A DNA stretch of 12,611 nt from Cellvibrionales bacterium UBA4435 (GCA_002390525.1 DGPR01000019.1:1-12611); one strand, 5' to 3'; numbered from the stretch's first letter, positions 1 through 8,253 are shown. The notes: generated by a model from the sequence alone, not told the origin. Numbers and translations are program-made.

Positions 1-660
1 TTTGATATTAAAGATGCGCTGGTTTTATCGATACTAATTCATGGCGTACTCATTACTGATCTTTTGATTATAAAATTTGATGAAGCGGAAAAAAGCAAAG
101 AATCTTTAGACTTTGAGGCTGTTTTGTTGTCAAAAAATATTCCAGAGCCTATTCCTCCTGCAGAAGAACAATCATCTGAAAAGCCTGAATCAGAAGTTAT
201 AGAGGAAATCGAATCAGAAGTACCAGAAGAGAACAGTGTGCCTGTAAAGAAAGAAATAACTCCCACTGAACCTGAACAAGCACGACAAGAGCAAGAATCC
301 TCAGTGTCAGCTCCAGAACCAGCTGAGGTGCCTGAAATAGGAGAAGATGACTCAAGAAATGCTGGCTTAATAGCACTTGATGACTTTAGTCGTGAATTGG
401 CCATCCATATTGCAAAGTACAAAAAATTCCCGAGAATTGCCCAAAGTAGAGGATGGCAAGGAGAAGTTGTTTTACAAGTTAAGTTGACAGGGCAGGGTAA
501 ACTAATTTCAAAAATCCTGAGAAAATCAAGTGGATTTAGAATTTTAGATCAAGAGGGTTTAAGTATGATAGATAGAGCTATACCTTTTCCAGCACCCCCA
601 AGTATATTGAATGGAAGAACATTCACAATTTTAGTGCCAATTAAATTTACGTTGCTTTAA
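1..660 (+). CDS. tonB: TonB-family energy transducer, 5'-truncated by window edge
   Basis: The reading frame is open from base 1, so the true start lies upstream; a TTG at position 64 falls inside the membrane anchor and is an unlikely start. The 219 visible residues show the TonB layout. A single hydrophobic anchor (about residues 6-25) carries the Ser-x3-His pair (S10, H14) that TonB proteins use for coupling to ExbB/ExbD. A Glu/Pro-rich periplasmic linker follows (about 45-120), then a C-terminal TonB domain (about 128-219) with the Tyr-x3-Phe-Pro start, the Gly-x-Val strand and a closing IPF-P segment. By family it carries proton-motive energy from the inner membrane to outer-membrane receptors. 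It is the first visible gene of a tonB-exbB-exbD operon, 19 bp before exbB. The linker is much richer in Glu-Pro than in the Lys-Pro repeats of the E. coli protein. The receptor served is unknown. Confidence 0.88.
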   Translation, partial: FDIKDALVLSILIHGVLITDLLIIKFDEAEKSKESLDFEAVLLSKNIPEPIPPAEEQSSEKPESEVIEEIESEVPEENSVPVKKEITPTEPEQARQEQESSVSAPEPAEVPEIGEDDSRNAGLIALDDFSRELAIHIAKYKKFPRIAQSRGWQGEVVLQVKLTGQGKLISKILRKSSGFRILDQEGLSMIDRAIPFPAPPSILNGRTFTILVPIKFTLL

Positions 661-679
661 CTTTATTAGGAGAAAAAAC

Positions 680-1285
680 ATGTGGGAAGTAATTCAAGAT
701 GCAGGTTGGCCGATATGGCCATTAATTTTCACTTCCATGGTAACTTTTGCGATTATTATAGAGCGATCAGTTGCTCTTCGGGATAGCATAGTTATTCCAG
801 AAAACCTTTTAGATAATATAGAACTTCAAATACAAGATTGTCCTTTAGATAAACAGGCATTAGCGTCGCTTAGTAAAAGCTCTTTGTCTGGTTTTATGTT
901 TGCCACTGTAATTGAGAATTACAGTGAATCAACAGAAATTCTTAATGATGCCATCGTGAAAACAGGCGATTCTATCAGCCATCAATTAGAAAAATATCTT
1001 TATCTGTTAGCAATGATTGCAACAGTTGCGCCTTTATTGGGGTTGTTTGGAACGATTGTGGGAATGGTGGAATTGTTTAGTTCTTTTACCAGTGATGGCC
1101 AGGATGTGGAACAGTTTGCACGCGGAATTTCTGTTGCGTTATATAACACTGGTGGTGGTATTGTTGTTGCAATCCCAGCTTTGATTGCTCATAAAGTATT
1201 TCGTGCAAAAATAGATAATCAAATTCATATCATGGAAAAGAGCGCACAACGAATCATTACCCTTTGCAATACTGGAGGTAAGTAA
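680..1285 (+). CDS. exbB: ExbB/TolQ/MotA-family proton channel subunit
   Basis: A 201-residue inner-membrane protein with three predicted membrane segments (about 11-28, 106-128 and 150-170). The family core is clear: the stretch APLLGLFGTIVGMVELF at 117-133, and a last helix ending in VAIPALIAHKVF at 163-174. ExbB pentamers surround an ExbD dimer and pass protons to energise TonB. It starts at ATG 680 after an AGGAG ribosome binding site. It sits between tonB and exbD, with 2 bp before exbD, so this is a translationally linked operon. The tonB neighbour favours ExbB over TolQ; no tolA or tolB is seen. The segment reading ALYNTGGG at 153-160 has Asn where related proteins commonly have Thr, but the following Thr is kept. 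Which substrate the system powers cannot be told from here. Confidence 0.92.
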   Translation: MWEVIQDAGWPIWPLIFTSMVTFAIIIERSVALRDSIVIPENLLDNIELQIQDCPLDKQALASLSKSSLSGFMFATVIENYSESTEILNDAIVKTGDSISHQLEKYLYLLAMIATVAPLLGLFGTIVGMVELFSSFTSDGQDVEQFARGISVALYNTGGGIVVAIPALIAHKVFRAKIDNQIHIMEKSAQRIITLCNTGGK

Positions 1286-1287
1286 TC

Positions 1288-1710
1288 ATGCGCTTAAAAA
1301 GAAGAGGTCGCAGTGATGATATTGAGCTAAATTTTATACCGTTAATAGATGTTTTATTAGTGGTTATCATATTTCTGATGGTAACTACGACGTTTGCAAA
1401 GTTAGGTGAAATTAAAATTAATCTACCTGTCGCCGAAACAAATCAGGTTAATGAAGAAACGCTACCTATAAGAGTTACAATTACTGAAGAAGGCAACTAT
1501 ACAATCGATGACGAACCTGTAAGCTCCGCTAATATTGAAAGTATGGCAAATATTTTAGCCGAAATTGCTAAAGGTAAACCGGATACACAAGTCATTATAA
1601 GTGCTGATGCAAATGCTCGTCATCAGTCTATTATTGATATCATGGAGGCTGCTCGAAAAGCTATGCTAAACAAGATTGCGTTTTCAACAAAACCAAAAGT
1701 TAGTAAATAA
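1288..1710 (+). CDS. exbD: ExbD/TolR-family biopolymer transport protein
   Basis: A 140-residue protein with a short basic cytoplasmic tail (MRLKRRGR), one membrane helix (about 17-37) and a periplasmic domain of about 100 residues. The helix contains the family motif PLIDVLLVV with Asp21, the position corresponding to the essential proton-carrying Asp25 of E. coli ExbD. The periplasmic part has the usual VIISADANARH segment (about 103-113) seen in ExbD/TolR. It partners with the ExbB and TonB encoded just upstream. Its start at 1288 is set by a GGAGG site overlapping the end of exbB. It is the last gene of the operon; a 423-bp gap without a gene follows, and no convincing intrinsic terminator was found after it. 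Confidence 0.92.
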   Translation: MRLKRRGRSDDIELNFIPLIDVLLVVIIFLMVTTTFAKLGEIKINLPVAETNQVNEETLPIRVTITEEGNYTIDDEPVSSANIESMANILAEIAKGKPDTQVIISADANARHQSIIDIMEAARKAMLNKIAFSTKPKVSK

Positions 1711-2133
1711 TATGGTGGATTGTTAAATTACTAAAACCTCCGAGAGAAAACCGTTCCTAGCCATAAAAGCCCCCATAATCAGAGCTATCGGATGTCTCTT
1801 CCTAGGTTTTTTGAGTGCACCTATAACCTCTCTACAAGCTATGTAATCAATGGCTGACAGCTATATAGGTAATGTAGGTAGCTAGTTCTTAGAAATAATA
1901 ACCAAGAGCAATAAAGGTTAAGTAATGCTCAACAAATCTGAAGTTGATTTAGCCTACCCTAATTACCCGTAAATACTCCTGGATAGCCTGTATTTGTCGG
2001 GCATGAGTAATATATCAGTTGTTACCATTACTATTATAGCTATTAACTGTAACCTCTTGTGCATCTAACTAATAATTAGTGAATTAGAAGTGTAAAGAAG
2101 TTACATATAACTGATTTAATCAAATAAGAAAAT
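1711..2133. other. Intergenic stretch between convergent units, no gene seen
   Basis: This 423-bp AT-rich stretch lies between the end of exbD (+) and the end of the tRNA (-). All frames are broken by frequent stops; the longest open stretch is 45 codons on the - strand (1723-1860), without a convincing ribosome site or family match. It holds several imperfect inverted repeats: AAAACCT at 1733-1739 with AGGTTTT at 1804-1810 (followed by more T), a two-part stem at 1966-2001, and AT-only palindromes at 2068-2080 and 2099-2112. None is a clean GC-rich stem with a T run. Transcripts from both sides must end here, but the signals are not obvious. Confidence 0.6.
1966..2001. repeat. Imperfect inverted repeat in the exbD-tRNA gap
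   Basis: CCCG (1966-1969) pairs with CGGG (1998-2001) and AAATAC (1971-1976) pairs with GTATTT (1990-1995). The two stems are separated by a 1-nt/2-nt internal loop and capped by a 13-nt loop. There is no T run on either side, so it does not look like an intrinsic terminator. The role is unknown; it could be chance in AT-rich DNA. Confidence 0.3.
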
Positions 2134-2210
2134 TGGTGGGCCCACCAGGACTTGAACCTGGGACCAATCGATTATGAGTCGACTGCTCTAACCAGCTGAG
2201 CTATGGGCCC
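2134..2210 (-). tRNA. ileX-like: tRNA with CAT anticodon, probably tRNA-Ile2 (lysidine type)
   Basis: Read on the - strand this is a complete 77-nt cloverleaf with an encoded CCA end (2134-2136). The acceptor stem is GGGCCCA/TGGGCCC, the D arm is GCTC-AGCTGGTTA-GAGC, the anticodon stem is GTCGA/TCGAT, the anticodon loop is CTCATAA with CAT at 2174-2176, and the T arm is CCAGG-TTCAAGT-CCTGG. The anticodon could mean Met or Ile2. The region from GAGCAG through ACTCATAATCG to TTGGTC, including a G-U pair at the top of the anticodon stem, follows E. coli ileX much more closely than the elongator metT. I therefore favour the isoleucine tRNA whose C34 is changed to lysidine by TilS to read AUA. It lies 19 bp after the rpoD stop and is probably cotranscribed with it. 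Confidence 0.9.
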
Positions 2211-2229
2211 TTAAAATGTTTGCATTTCT

Positions 2230-4062
2230 CTATTCATCGAGAAAACTACGTAAATGATCAGAACGACTTGGATGACGGAGTTTGCGAAGAGCTTTAGCTT
2301 CAATTTGACGAATTCTTTCGCGTGTCACATCAAACTGTTTCCCAACTTCTTCTAGTGTATGGTCTGTATTCATATCAATACCAAATCGCATACGAAGTAC
2401 TTTTGCTTCTCTCATAGTTAAGCCGTTCAACACATCTCTAGTTGCATCAGTTAGGCTATCATTAGTCGCAAAATCTACAGGCGACAAAATATTAATATCT
2501 TCAATGAAATCACCCAAATGGGAATCGTCATCGTCGCCTATCGGTGTTTCCATTGAAATGGGTTCCTTAGCGATCTTAAGCACCTTACGTATTTTATCTT
2601 CGGGCATTTCCATACGCTCACCTAATTCTTCAGGTGTTGGCTCTCTGCCAACTTCTTGAAGCATTTGTCTTGAGATACGGTTAAGTTTGTTGATCGTTTC
2701 AATCATATGTACAGGAATTCTGATAGTACGCGCTTGATCAGCAATAGATCGAGTGATAGCTTGGCGAATCCACCAAGTAGCGTAGGTTGAAAATTTATAT
2801 CCCCGTCTGTATTCAAATTTATCGACTGCTTTCATTAACCCAATATTACCCTCTTGTATTAGATCAAGAAACTGAAGTCCTCTATTGGTATATTTCTTTG
2901 CAATAGATATAACTAAACGTAGATTTGCCTCAACCATTTCTTTTTTAGCTCTTCGTGCTTTGGCTTCGCCAATAGACATACGTCGATTAATATCTTTAAC
3001 CTGAGTGATAGATAGATCATTTTTTTCAGAGATACGACCCAATCTTCGTTGAGCTCTTTTTATTTCGATTTCATGTTCTTTGAGTTTTTCTGCACATGGG
3101 TGACCTTGTTGACAAATTTCTTCAGTCCAATTCTCATTAGTTTCATTTCCTGGAAAACTTCTTATAAAGTCCGCACGGGGCATTCCTGCTTGTCGAACAA
3201 CCATACTCGTAATTTGTCTCTCTGATGATCTAATTATTGAAAGTGTTTCTCGAACAATAGCAACAAGGGGTTCAAATTTACGTGGAGCTAGTTTTAGATA
3301 CTTAAAGTGACCACTAAGTTCTTTTATAGCTTTTCTGGTTAATTTATGATCACGTCCATTTTTTTCTATGGCTTTTTTAGCGCTCTTGTTTAGTTTTCGA
3401 AGTAAGTCAAAACGTTCTTTTGCTTCTACTGGATCTAATCCAGTATCCTCCTCTTCCTCGTCACCCTCAACTACAGCGTCTAAATTATTTTCTTCATCTT
3501 CTTTTTTTGCTGCCTCTGCTTGAGCTAGAGCTGAAGGCACGTGTGCCATTGGGTTAAGATAACCAATAAGAATATCTGCAAGCTTCCTCTCATCTGTTTC
3601 GATTAAATCATATTCTTCAATGATATAATCAACTATATCTGGCCATTCGGCTATTGAAGACATCAGCTCACGAGTTCCTTCTTCAATTCGTTTTGCAATT
3701 TCTATTTCGCCTTCGCGGGTAAGTAGTTCAACAGTACCCATTTCTCGCATATACATACGCACAGGATCGGTGGTGCGATGCTGTTCAGTTTCTACAGCAG
3801 CAAGTGCAGCAGCAGCCTCTGCAGCAGCAACCTCATCCGTGGTTATATCTGTAGTACTTAAAAGATCTTCTGCATCAGGAGCATTTTCAAATACACTTAT
3901 ACCCATATCAGTCAAATTTTGAATAATATCTTCAACTTGATCAGGGTCAGATATATCTTCAGGTAAGTGATCATTTACCTCAGCATAAGTCAGGTAACCT
4001 TGCTCTCTTCCTTTGGTTATTAAATCCTTTATACGTGATTGTTGTTTTGCGCTACCGCTCAT
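2230..4062 (-). CDS. rpoD: RNA polymerase primary sigma factor sigma-70 (RpoD)
   Basis: At 610 residues this is full length compared with 613 in E. coli. Region 1.1 covers about 1-75. Region 1.2 is at about 96-130 ([17 protein letters not shown]). The long non-conserved region (about 131-375) carries a Glu/Asp-rich patch at 188-206. Regions 2.1-2.4 are at about 377-447, with the -10-binding helix [14 protein letters not shown] at 427-440. Region 3 follows, and region 4.2 has the helix-turn-helix [20 protein letters not shown] (569-588) that contacts the -35 box. It directs core polymerase to housekeeping promoters. It is the last protein gene of the rpsU-yqeY-dnaG-rpoD unit, 112 bp after dnaG, with a candidate promoter of its own in that gap. 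The ribosome site before the ATG is weak. Confidence 0.98.
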   Translation of the reverse strand: MSGSAKQQSRIKDLITKGREQGYLTYAEVNDHLPEDISDPDQVEDIIQNLTDMGISVFENAPDAEDLLSTTDITTDEVAAAEAAAALAAVETEQHRTTDPVRMYMREMGTVELLTREGEIEIAKRIEEGTRELMSSIAEWPDIVDYIIEEYDLIETDERKLADILIGYLNPMAHVPSALAQAEAAKKEDEENNLDAVVEGDEEEEDTGLDPVEAKERFDLLRKLNKSAKKAIEKNGRDHKLTRKAIKELSGHFKYLKLAPRKFEPLVAIVRETLSIIRSSERQITSMVVRQAGMPRADFIRSFPGNETNENWTEEICQQGHPCAEKLKEHEIEIKRAQRRLGRISEKNDLSITQVKDINRRMSIGEAKARRAKKEMVEANLRLVISIAKKYTNRGLQFLDLIQEGNIGLMKAVDKFEYRRGYKFSTYATWWIRQAITRSIADQARTIRIPVHMIETINKLNRISRQMLQEVGREPTPEELGERMEMPEDKIRKVLKIAKEPISMETPIGDDDDSHLGDFIEDINILSPVDFATNDSLTDATRDVLNGLTMREAKVLRMRFGIDMNTDHTLEEVGKQFDVTRERIRQIEAKALRKLRHPSRSDHLRSFLDE

Positions 4063-4109
4063 ATATGATCTGCTATGACTAAGGTTAGGTGGGAATAATT
4101 TTTAATATT

Positions 4110-4138
4110 ATTATACTGAAATAAATTCATCTTGTCCT
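4110..4138 (-). promoter_or_regulatory. Candidate sigma-70 promoter upstream of rpoD
   Basis: On the - strand, AGGACA (4133-4138) and a perfect TATAAT (4110-4115) are separated by 17 bp. This would start an rpoD transcript about 40 nt before its ATG, independent of the rpsU promoter. The -35 box matches only four of six consensus positions. In E. coli extra rpoD promoters lie inside dnaG, so an internal promoter is expected, but its position here is inferred. Confidence 0.4.
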
Positions 4139-4174
4139 ATGCAAGAAGATAAAATAAGTTAATTTTTAGCTCAA

Positions 4175-6109
4175 TTAAGCCCTTGGCTTCGAAGTAATTC
4201 GGTTAAAAAGAGACCTCATTTCTTCATTTTTTTGGTCTGAAGTAAGCTTGAACCATGCTCTATTGAGGCTTTTTAAGGCGTTATCATCAATATTTTCTTT
4301 TGAGTCGAGGTAATCAAATAGAGCTAAAGGCTCCATTTCATTGAGTGAGTCTCTTAGAAGTCTAGTTAATATTTCTTTAAATTCTTTCTCGTTGTCCCTA
4401 CTACTGTTTGTTAGCGGGCGAAATATATCTGTGGCAATAATTTTAGTGAAATAATCCGCTTGTTTTATGTCATTGATGCTCCGCATGCTACCTATGATAT
4501 GATTTAAAGTATAATCAGGGTTTTTTCGAATAATTTTTGTTAAGTTGTCCAGCATACTAAATCCATCAATTTTCAATTCCATTAACTTTTCATTTTCAGG
4601 CAAGTACTTTTCTAACTCTGGTTGATTAGCCAATAGAGCAATTAGTGTATAAATAGCAGGCATTTTTACATACTTTTTTGTATTAGAATGAGTTTTGATT
4701 TGCCGAGCAGATATATTTCTTAGTCTGCTATGATCCAGGTGATGGTCTATTGGCTGTTTTGAGCCCTCATCAAAGTATACATTTGGAGTATAGGTAGGTT
4801 GATTATTATTTTCTGATTCTACAAGACTTTTAAGTTCACTTTCTTCTAAATCAGTTCTCTTAGATAAGGCTCTAATCATTAGAGTTTTAAATACTCCACC
4901 GGGCATTTTATTTATCAAAGGTATCACAAGTTTACTAAGTTTTGCCTTTCCGTCTACAGAGTTATGGTCATATTCAGCAGAAAGCGACTCAAAAATAAAC
5001 TCTGATAAAGGCGTTGCGTTCGCAACTAACTCAAGAAATTTTTTTGCGCCAATTTTTCGGATTATTGTATCTGGATCTTCACCTTCAGGAAGAAACATGA
5101 ATTTTGCTGACCTTCCATCCACTATTACAGGAAGTGATGTATCTAAGGCTCGATAGGCAGCTTTTCTACCAGCTTCATCTCCATCAAAGCAAAAAATAAC
5201 CTCAGATGTATAGCGGAATATCTTATTTAGGTGCTCAATAGTAACTGCTGTACCGAGAGTAGCGACAGCATTATGAACACCATTTTGCGCAAGTACTGCA
5301 ACATCCATATAGCCTTCTACAACTATTAGATTTTCAATATTACGAAAATGTCTATTAGCCTCATAAAGACCGTAGAGTTCTCGCCCTTTATGGAAGAGTG
5401 GTGTTTCAGGTGAGTTTAGGTATTTTGGCTTTTCGTCACTTAGTACTCGACCACCAAAACCGATAGTCCTCCCACGAACGTCTCTAATAGGAAACATAAT
5501 TCTATTTCGAAAACGATCATAAAGCTTACCTTCTTCATTTCGATCAATAAGAAGCCCTACAATTTTAAGTTGCTCTACTTTTTCTTCATTTTTTCCTAGA
5601 TCTTGAAGTAAGTTTTCCCAACCGGGAGAAGCAAAACCGATTCCGAAATTACGAGCAGTTTCTCCATTTAGGCCTCTAGATTTTAGGTATTCAATAGCCT
5701 TTTTTGCATTCGTTGGATCTCTGAGACTTCGACGGTAAAAAGAGTCAGCATCTTTAATAACAGGAAAAAGTAATTTTTTATAATTCCCCTCAGAGTCATT
5801 ACTGACGGATTCAGCAGGCATCTCTAGCCCAACACGTTTTGCTAGATTTTCGATAGTTTCTGGGAATGTGGTTTTATCAAAATCAAGCACGAAACCAACA
5901 GCATTTCCTCCAGCTCCACATCCAAAACAGTAATAGAACTGCTTATCTGGACTAACACTAAAGGAGGGAGTTTTTTCGTCATGAAAGGGGCAGCATGCAG
6001 AATAGTTTTTGCCAGATTTACGTAACTCTATCCGACTACCTATTACATCGATAATATCTAATCGATCCAGAACATCATTGATGAAATTTTGTGGAATTCT
6101 GCCTGGCAT
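4175..6109 (-). CDS. dnaG: DNA primase (DnaG)
   Basis: A 644-residue primase that makes RNA primers at the replication fork. The N-terminal zinc-binding domain has C40-x2-H43 and C61-x2-C64 within CPFHDEKTPSF and CFGCG, the same spacing and numbering as E. coli DnaG. The catalytic core carries the TOPRIM fold with E265 in VVEGYMD and D309/D311 in FDGDEAGRKAA, the metal-binding acids. The C-terminal third (about 430-644) is poorly conserved and should be the DnaB-helicase interaction domain; it is somewhat longer than in E. coli (581 residues in total there). The start at 6109 gives the expected MPGRIPQ-type N terminus and has a GGAG site at a rather long 11-nt spacing. It is third in the rpsU-yqeY-dnaG-rpoD unit, 108 bp after yqeY. 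Confidence 0.97.
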   Translation of the reverse strand: MPGRIPQNFINDVLDRLDIIDVIGSRIELRKSGKNYSACCPFHDEKTPSFSVSPDKQFYYCFGCGAGGNAVGFVLDFDKTTFPETIENLAKRVGLEMPAESVSNDSEGNYKKLLFPVIKDADSFYRRSLRDPTNAKKAIEYLKSRGLNGETARNFGIGFASPGWENLLQDLGKNEEKVEQLKIVGLLIDRNEEGKLYDRFRNRIMFPIRDVRGRTIGFGGRVLSDEKPKYLNSPETPLFHKGRELYGLYEANRHFRNIENLIVVEGYMDVAVLAQNGVHNAVATLGTAVTIEHLNKIFRYTSEVIFCFDGDEAGRKAAYRALDTSLPVIVDGRSAKFMFLPEGEDPDTIIRKIGAKKFLELVANATPLSEFIFESLSAEYDHNSVDGKAKLSKLVIPLINKMPGGVFKTLMIRALSKRTDLEESELKSLVESENNNQPTYTPNVYFDEGSKQPIDHHLDHSRLRNISARQIKTHSNTKKYVKMPAIYTLIALLANQPELEKYLPENEKLMELKIDGFSMLDNLTKIIRKNPDYTLNHIIGSMRSINDIKQADYFTKIIATDIFRPLTNSSRDNEKEFKEILTRLLRDSLNEMEPLALFDYLDSKENIDDNALKSLNRAWFKLTSDQKNEEMRSLFNRITSKPRA

Positions 6110-6217
6110 AAAGATGCTTTCTCCACTCTATTTTGGCAATATAAAATTTTATGGAAATTTTTTTAATGACATAGTGTAACCATAAGCTTTTTACTTCTGA
6201 GAAACAATTTTATACTT

Positions 6218-6670
6218 TTAGATTAGTTTATCCTTGATTACTTTGCTAACTTTACCAATATCAGCTCGCCCCTGTATTTTAGGTTTAATTGCACTCATTA
6301 CTGCCCCCATATCTTTCATGGATGAAGCTTTTATTGATTTAATAGCCTCTAAAACAATTACTAAAATCTCCGAATCACTTAATGCCTCGGGTAAAAACTC
6401 TTGTACGACTTTTATTTCATTAATTTCTATATCTGCAAGTTCCTGTCGGTTTGCATTTGTATATTGTTCTACAGAATCTCTTCGCTGTTTAACCATTTTA
6501 TCGAGTACCACTAAAACACGATTATCCTCTAATTCAATTCGCTCATCGACTTCAATACGTTTTAGTTCAGAAAGGATAAGCCTAATTGTGCCTAATCTCT
6601 CTTTATTTCTAGCACGCATAGCTTTTTTCATCTCTTTAACGATTCTTATCTTTAGTTCTTTGCTCATCAT
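6218..6670 (-). CDS. yqeY: YqeY/GatB-domain protein
   Basis: A 150-residue protein of the GatB/YqeY family, related to the tail domain of the GatB subunit of Asp-tRNA(Asn)/Glu-tRNA(Gln) amidotransferase. Visible family features are the N-terminal helix with MKKAMRARNKERLGTIRLI, the KQRRDSVEQY segment, and the tail with MGAVMSAIKPKIQGRADIGKVS. By analogy it may bind tRNA; its true role is not established. The start is ATGATG at 6665-6670; the GGGGGA site lies 4 nt before the first ATG and 7 nt before the second, so translation could begin at either. In Pseudomonas-type genomes this gene sits between rpsU and dnaG, as here, while E. coli lacks it at that place. The rpsU terminator immediately precedes it, so its expression should depend on readthrough. 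Confidence 0.9.
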   Translation of the reverse strand: MMSKELKIRIVKEMKKAMRARNKERLGTIRLILSELKRIEVDERIELEDNRVLVVLDKMVKQRRDSVEQYTNANRQELADIEINEIKVVQEFLPEALSDSEILVIVLEAIKSIKASSMKDMGAVMSAIKPKIQGRADIGKVSKVIKDKLI

Positions 6671-6686
6671 CTAATCCCCCAAATGC

Positions 6687-6712
6687 AAAAAAGCGCCGAC
6701 ATTGCGGCGCTT
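6687..6712 (-). terminator. Intrinsic terminator/attenuator between rpsU and yqeY
   Basis: A perfect 8-bp GC-rich stem, AAGCGCCG (6691-6698) with CGGCGCTT (6705-6712), has a 6-nt loop. On the - strand the stem runs directly into six T (6692-6687). It sits 23 bp after the rpsU stop and just before the yqeY ribosome site. E. coli has a partial terminator at the same place in this operon, which makes S21 more abundant than primase and sigma-70; the same effect is inferred here. Confidence 0.85.
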
Positions 6713-6735
6713 AAATGATAAAGATAGTTCTAAAT

Positions 6736-6951
6736 TTAATACATGCGAACAAATTTGCGGTTATCTCGAGAGTTCTTTTTAGCATGTCGTTTGACAGCGG
6801 CTGCCGCTTTTCTTTTACGTTCCCACGTTGGTTTTTCATAGAATTCTTTGCTGCGGACATCTGCTAACACTCCAGCTTTTTCGCATGAACGCTTGAAGCG
6901 TCTGAGAGCAACATCAAAAGGCTCATTTTCTTTAATACGAACAAATGGCAT
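6736..6951 (-). CDS. rpsU: Small-subunit ribosomal protein bS21
   Basis: Seventy-one residues, exactly the usual length, and very close to E. coli S21. It has the [20 protein letters not shown] block at 8-27, [13 protein letters not shown] at 36-48, then a basic Lys/Arg tail ending in VRMY. It binds near the 3' end of 16S rRNA in the 30S subunit and helps in initiation. AGGA lies 5 nt before the ATG at 6951. It is the first gene of the macromolecular synthesis operon, driven by a promoter about 80-110 bp upstream and followed by a strong terminator hairpin. The divergent tsaD starts 261 bp away. Confidence 0.98.
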   Translation of the reverse strand: MPFVRIKENEPFDVALRRFKRSCEKAGVLADVRSKEFYEKPTWERKRKAAAAVKRHAKKNSRDNRKFVRMY

Positions 6952-7030
6952 AAACTTTCCTGTTAAGTAATATTCAATTGCTTTAAAGTTAAAATTTATT
7001 CACTTTAAGCACCATAAAATAATCGTGGCT

Positions 7031-7059
7031 ATTCTAAACATATACCGTCAGAGTTGCAA
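7031..7059 (-). promoter_or_regulatory. Sigma-70 promoter of the rpsU operon
   Basis: On the - strand TTGCAA (7054-7059), a 17-bp spacer and TAGAAT (7031-7036) form a good sigma-70 promoter facing rpsU. Each box has four or five of six consensus bases at ideal spacing. The predicted start near 7024 leaves a leader of about 70 nt before the S21 start codon. It is the only strong promoter I see for the rpsU-yqeY-dnaG-rpoD-tRNA unit. Confidence 0.6.
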
Positions 7060-7157
7060 AACTTTTGTAAGACACCTAAAAAATATGCGCAATAGTTTTT
7101 AAAGAAAAAAAACGAAAAAGAGCAATAACTAGGTTAATATCATGAATAACTATTGTA

Positions 7158-7186
7158 TTGTGCTTACCTTTAGCCTGTCGAATAAT
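7158..7186 (+). promoter_or_regulatory. Candidate promoter of tsaD-folB
   Basis: TTGTGC (7158-7163) and AATAAT (7181-7186) are 17 bp apart and end 26 bp before the tsaD ATG. The -10 box is close to consensus and the -35 box keeps only its TTG. Position and strand fit the divergent arrangement with rpsU, but the match is moderate. Confidence 0.4.
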
Positions 7187-7212
7187 AAGATAGACAAATT
7201 GAGTTATAAAAA

Positions 7213-8250
7213 ATGCGCATATTAGGTATCGAAACGTCTTGTGATGAGACCGGCATAGCCATCTATGATGATAAACAGGGATTATTAGCGCATGATCTGT
7301 ATAGTCAGGTGGAAGTTCACGCAGAATATGGTGGAGTAGTTCCAGAACTTGCCTCAAGAGACCATGTTACAAAAATTTTACCTTTAATAAAGAAAGTTTT
7401 ATTGGATGCCAATACGTCACCAAAAGAAATAGATGGACTAGCATACACAACAGGTCCTGGTTTGATAGGAGCTCTTATGGTTGGAGCATGTGTTGGTCGC
7501 TCTTTAGCATATGCCTGGAAAGTTCCTGCAATAGGTATCCATCACATGGAAGGTCACCTATTGGCCCCAATGTTAGAGGATACATACCCTGAGTTCCCAT
7601 TTGTTGCTCTTTTAGTTTCTGGTGGCCATACACAACTTGTGGAGGTAAAGAATGTGGGGGTTTACCACATTCTTGGCGAGTCTCTTGACGATGCGGCTGG
7701 TGAAGCTTTTGACAAAGCGGCCAAAATGCTCGATCTTGATTATCCGGGAGGACCAGCAATTGCTGAGCTTGCAAAGAAAGGTGTTGCTGGAAGATTCAAG
7801 TTCCCAAGACCAATGATAAACCGATCAGGATTAGATTTTAGTTTTTCAGGACTAAAAACTTTTACTCTAAACACTATTATTAGTCATCGCATGGATAATA
7901 TTTTGCCTGATGATCAAACAATGGCTGATATAGCTTATGCTTTTGAGGATGCAGTAGTGGATACATTAAAAATAAAATGTATTCGGGCACTAAAAAAAAC
8001 TGGGTTACAAAGATTAGTTATTGCTGGCGGTGTTTCTGCAAATGTTCGACTTCGGGAAACACTCGCAGAATCCCTGAGTGAGGTTGATGGGAAAGTATTT
8101 TTTGCACGACATGAATTTTGTACTGACAACGGAGCCATGATAGCTTTTGCTGGATGCCAGCGCCTTTTGGTTGGACAGCATGATACCCTTGAATTAAATA
8201 TTAAGCCTCGTTGGCCAATAGATAAACTTCAATCTTTAGGTGAGGGGTAA
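7213..8250 (+). CDS. tsaD: tRNA N6-adenosine threonylcarbamoyltransferase (TsaD)
   Basis: A 345-residue member of the Kae1/TsaD/YgjD family. With TsaB and TsaE it transfers the threonylcarbamoyl group from TC-AMP to A37 of tRNAs reading ANN codons (t6A). The ASKHA-type start [14 protein letters not shown] is intact. The metal-binding motif HHMEGH gives H111 and H115, the nucleotide-binding SGGHT lies at 136-140, and a later metal-site Asp is in the TDNGAMIAF segment (about D305). The length fits the family (337 in E. coli). The ribosome site before ATG 7213 is weak, but the N-terminal motif fixes the start. It is followed by folB with 3 bp between them. In Pseudomonas plsY lies between these two genes; it is absent here. 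The product may modify the neighbouring tRNA-Ile2, which decodes AUA. Confidence 0.97.
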   Translation: MRILGIETSCDETGIAIYDDKQGLLAHDLYSQVEVHAEYGGVVPELASRDHVTKILPLIKKVLLDANTSPKEIDGLAYTTGPGLIGALMVGACVGRSLAYAWKVPAIGIHHMEGHLLAPMLEDTYPEFPFVALLVSGGHTQLVEVKNVGVYHILGESLDDAAGEAFDKAAKMLDLDYPGGPAIAELAKKGVAGRFKFPRPMINRSGLDFSFSGLKTFTLNTIISHRMDNILPDDQTMADIAYAFEDAVVDTLKIKCIRALKKTGLQRLVIAGGVSANVRLRETLAESLSEVDGKVFFARHEFCTDNGAMIAFAGCQRLLVGQHDTLELNIKPRWPIDKLQSLGEG

Positions 8251-8253
8251 GAT

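Noticed and set aside
39..422. Open frame on the - strand opposite tonB
   Set aside because: Ser-rich antisense shadow of the Glu/Pro-rich tonB linker, with no family features.
1733..1812. AAAACCT/AGGTTTTTT as an exbD terminator
   Set aside because: Only a 7-bp AT-rich stem with a 64-nt loop. The T run is suggestive but the hairpin is too weak to call.
1723..1860. 45-codon open stretch on the - strand after exbD
   Set aside because: It starts right after an in-frame stop, has no good ribosome site and matches no family I know. An open run of this length is expected by chance.
2099..2112. AGTTACATATAACT palindrome as terminator of the rpoD-tRNA unit
   Set aside because: A 5-bp AT stem with no T run after it on the - strand.
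6234..6674. Open frame of 146 codons on the + strand opposite yqeY
   Set aside because: Antisense shadow: the opposite strand carries a clear YqeY protein with its own ribosome site.
7090..7155. CAATAGTT...AACTATTG inverted repeat between rpsU and tsaD
   Set aside because: Only 8 bp per arm, 50 bp apart, in AT-rich DNA; probably chance.
7076..7357. Open frame on the - strand over the tsaD start
   Set aside because: It overlaps the conserved TsaD N terminus and the promoter region, and has no recognisable domain.
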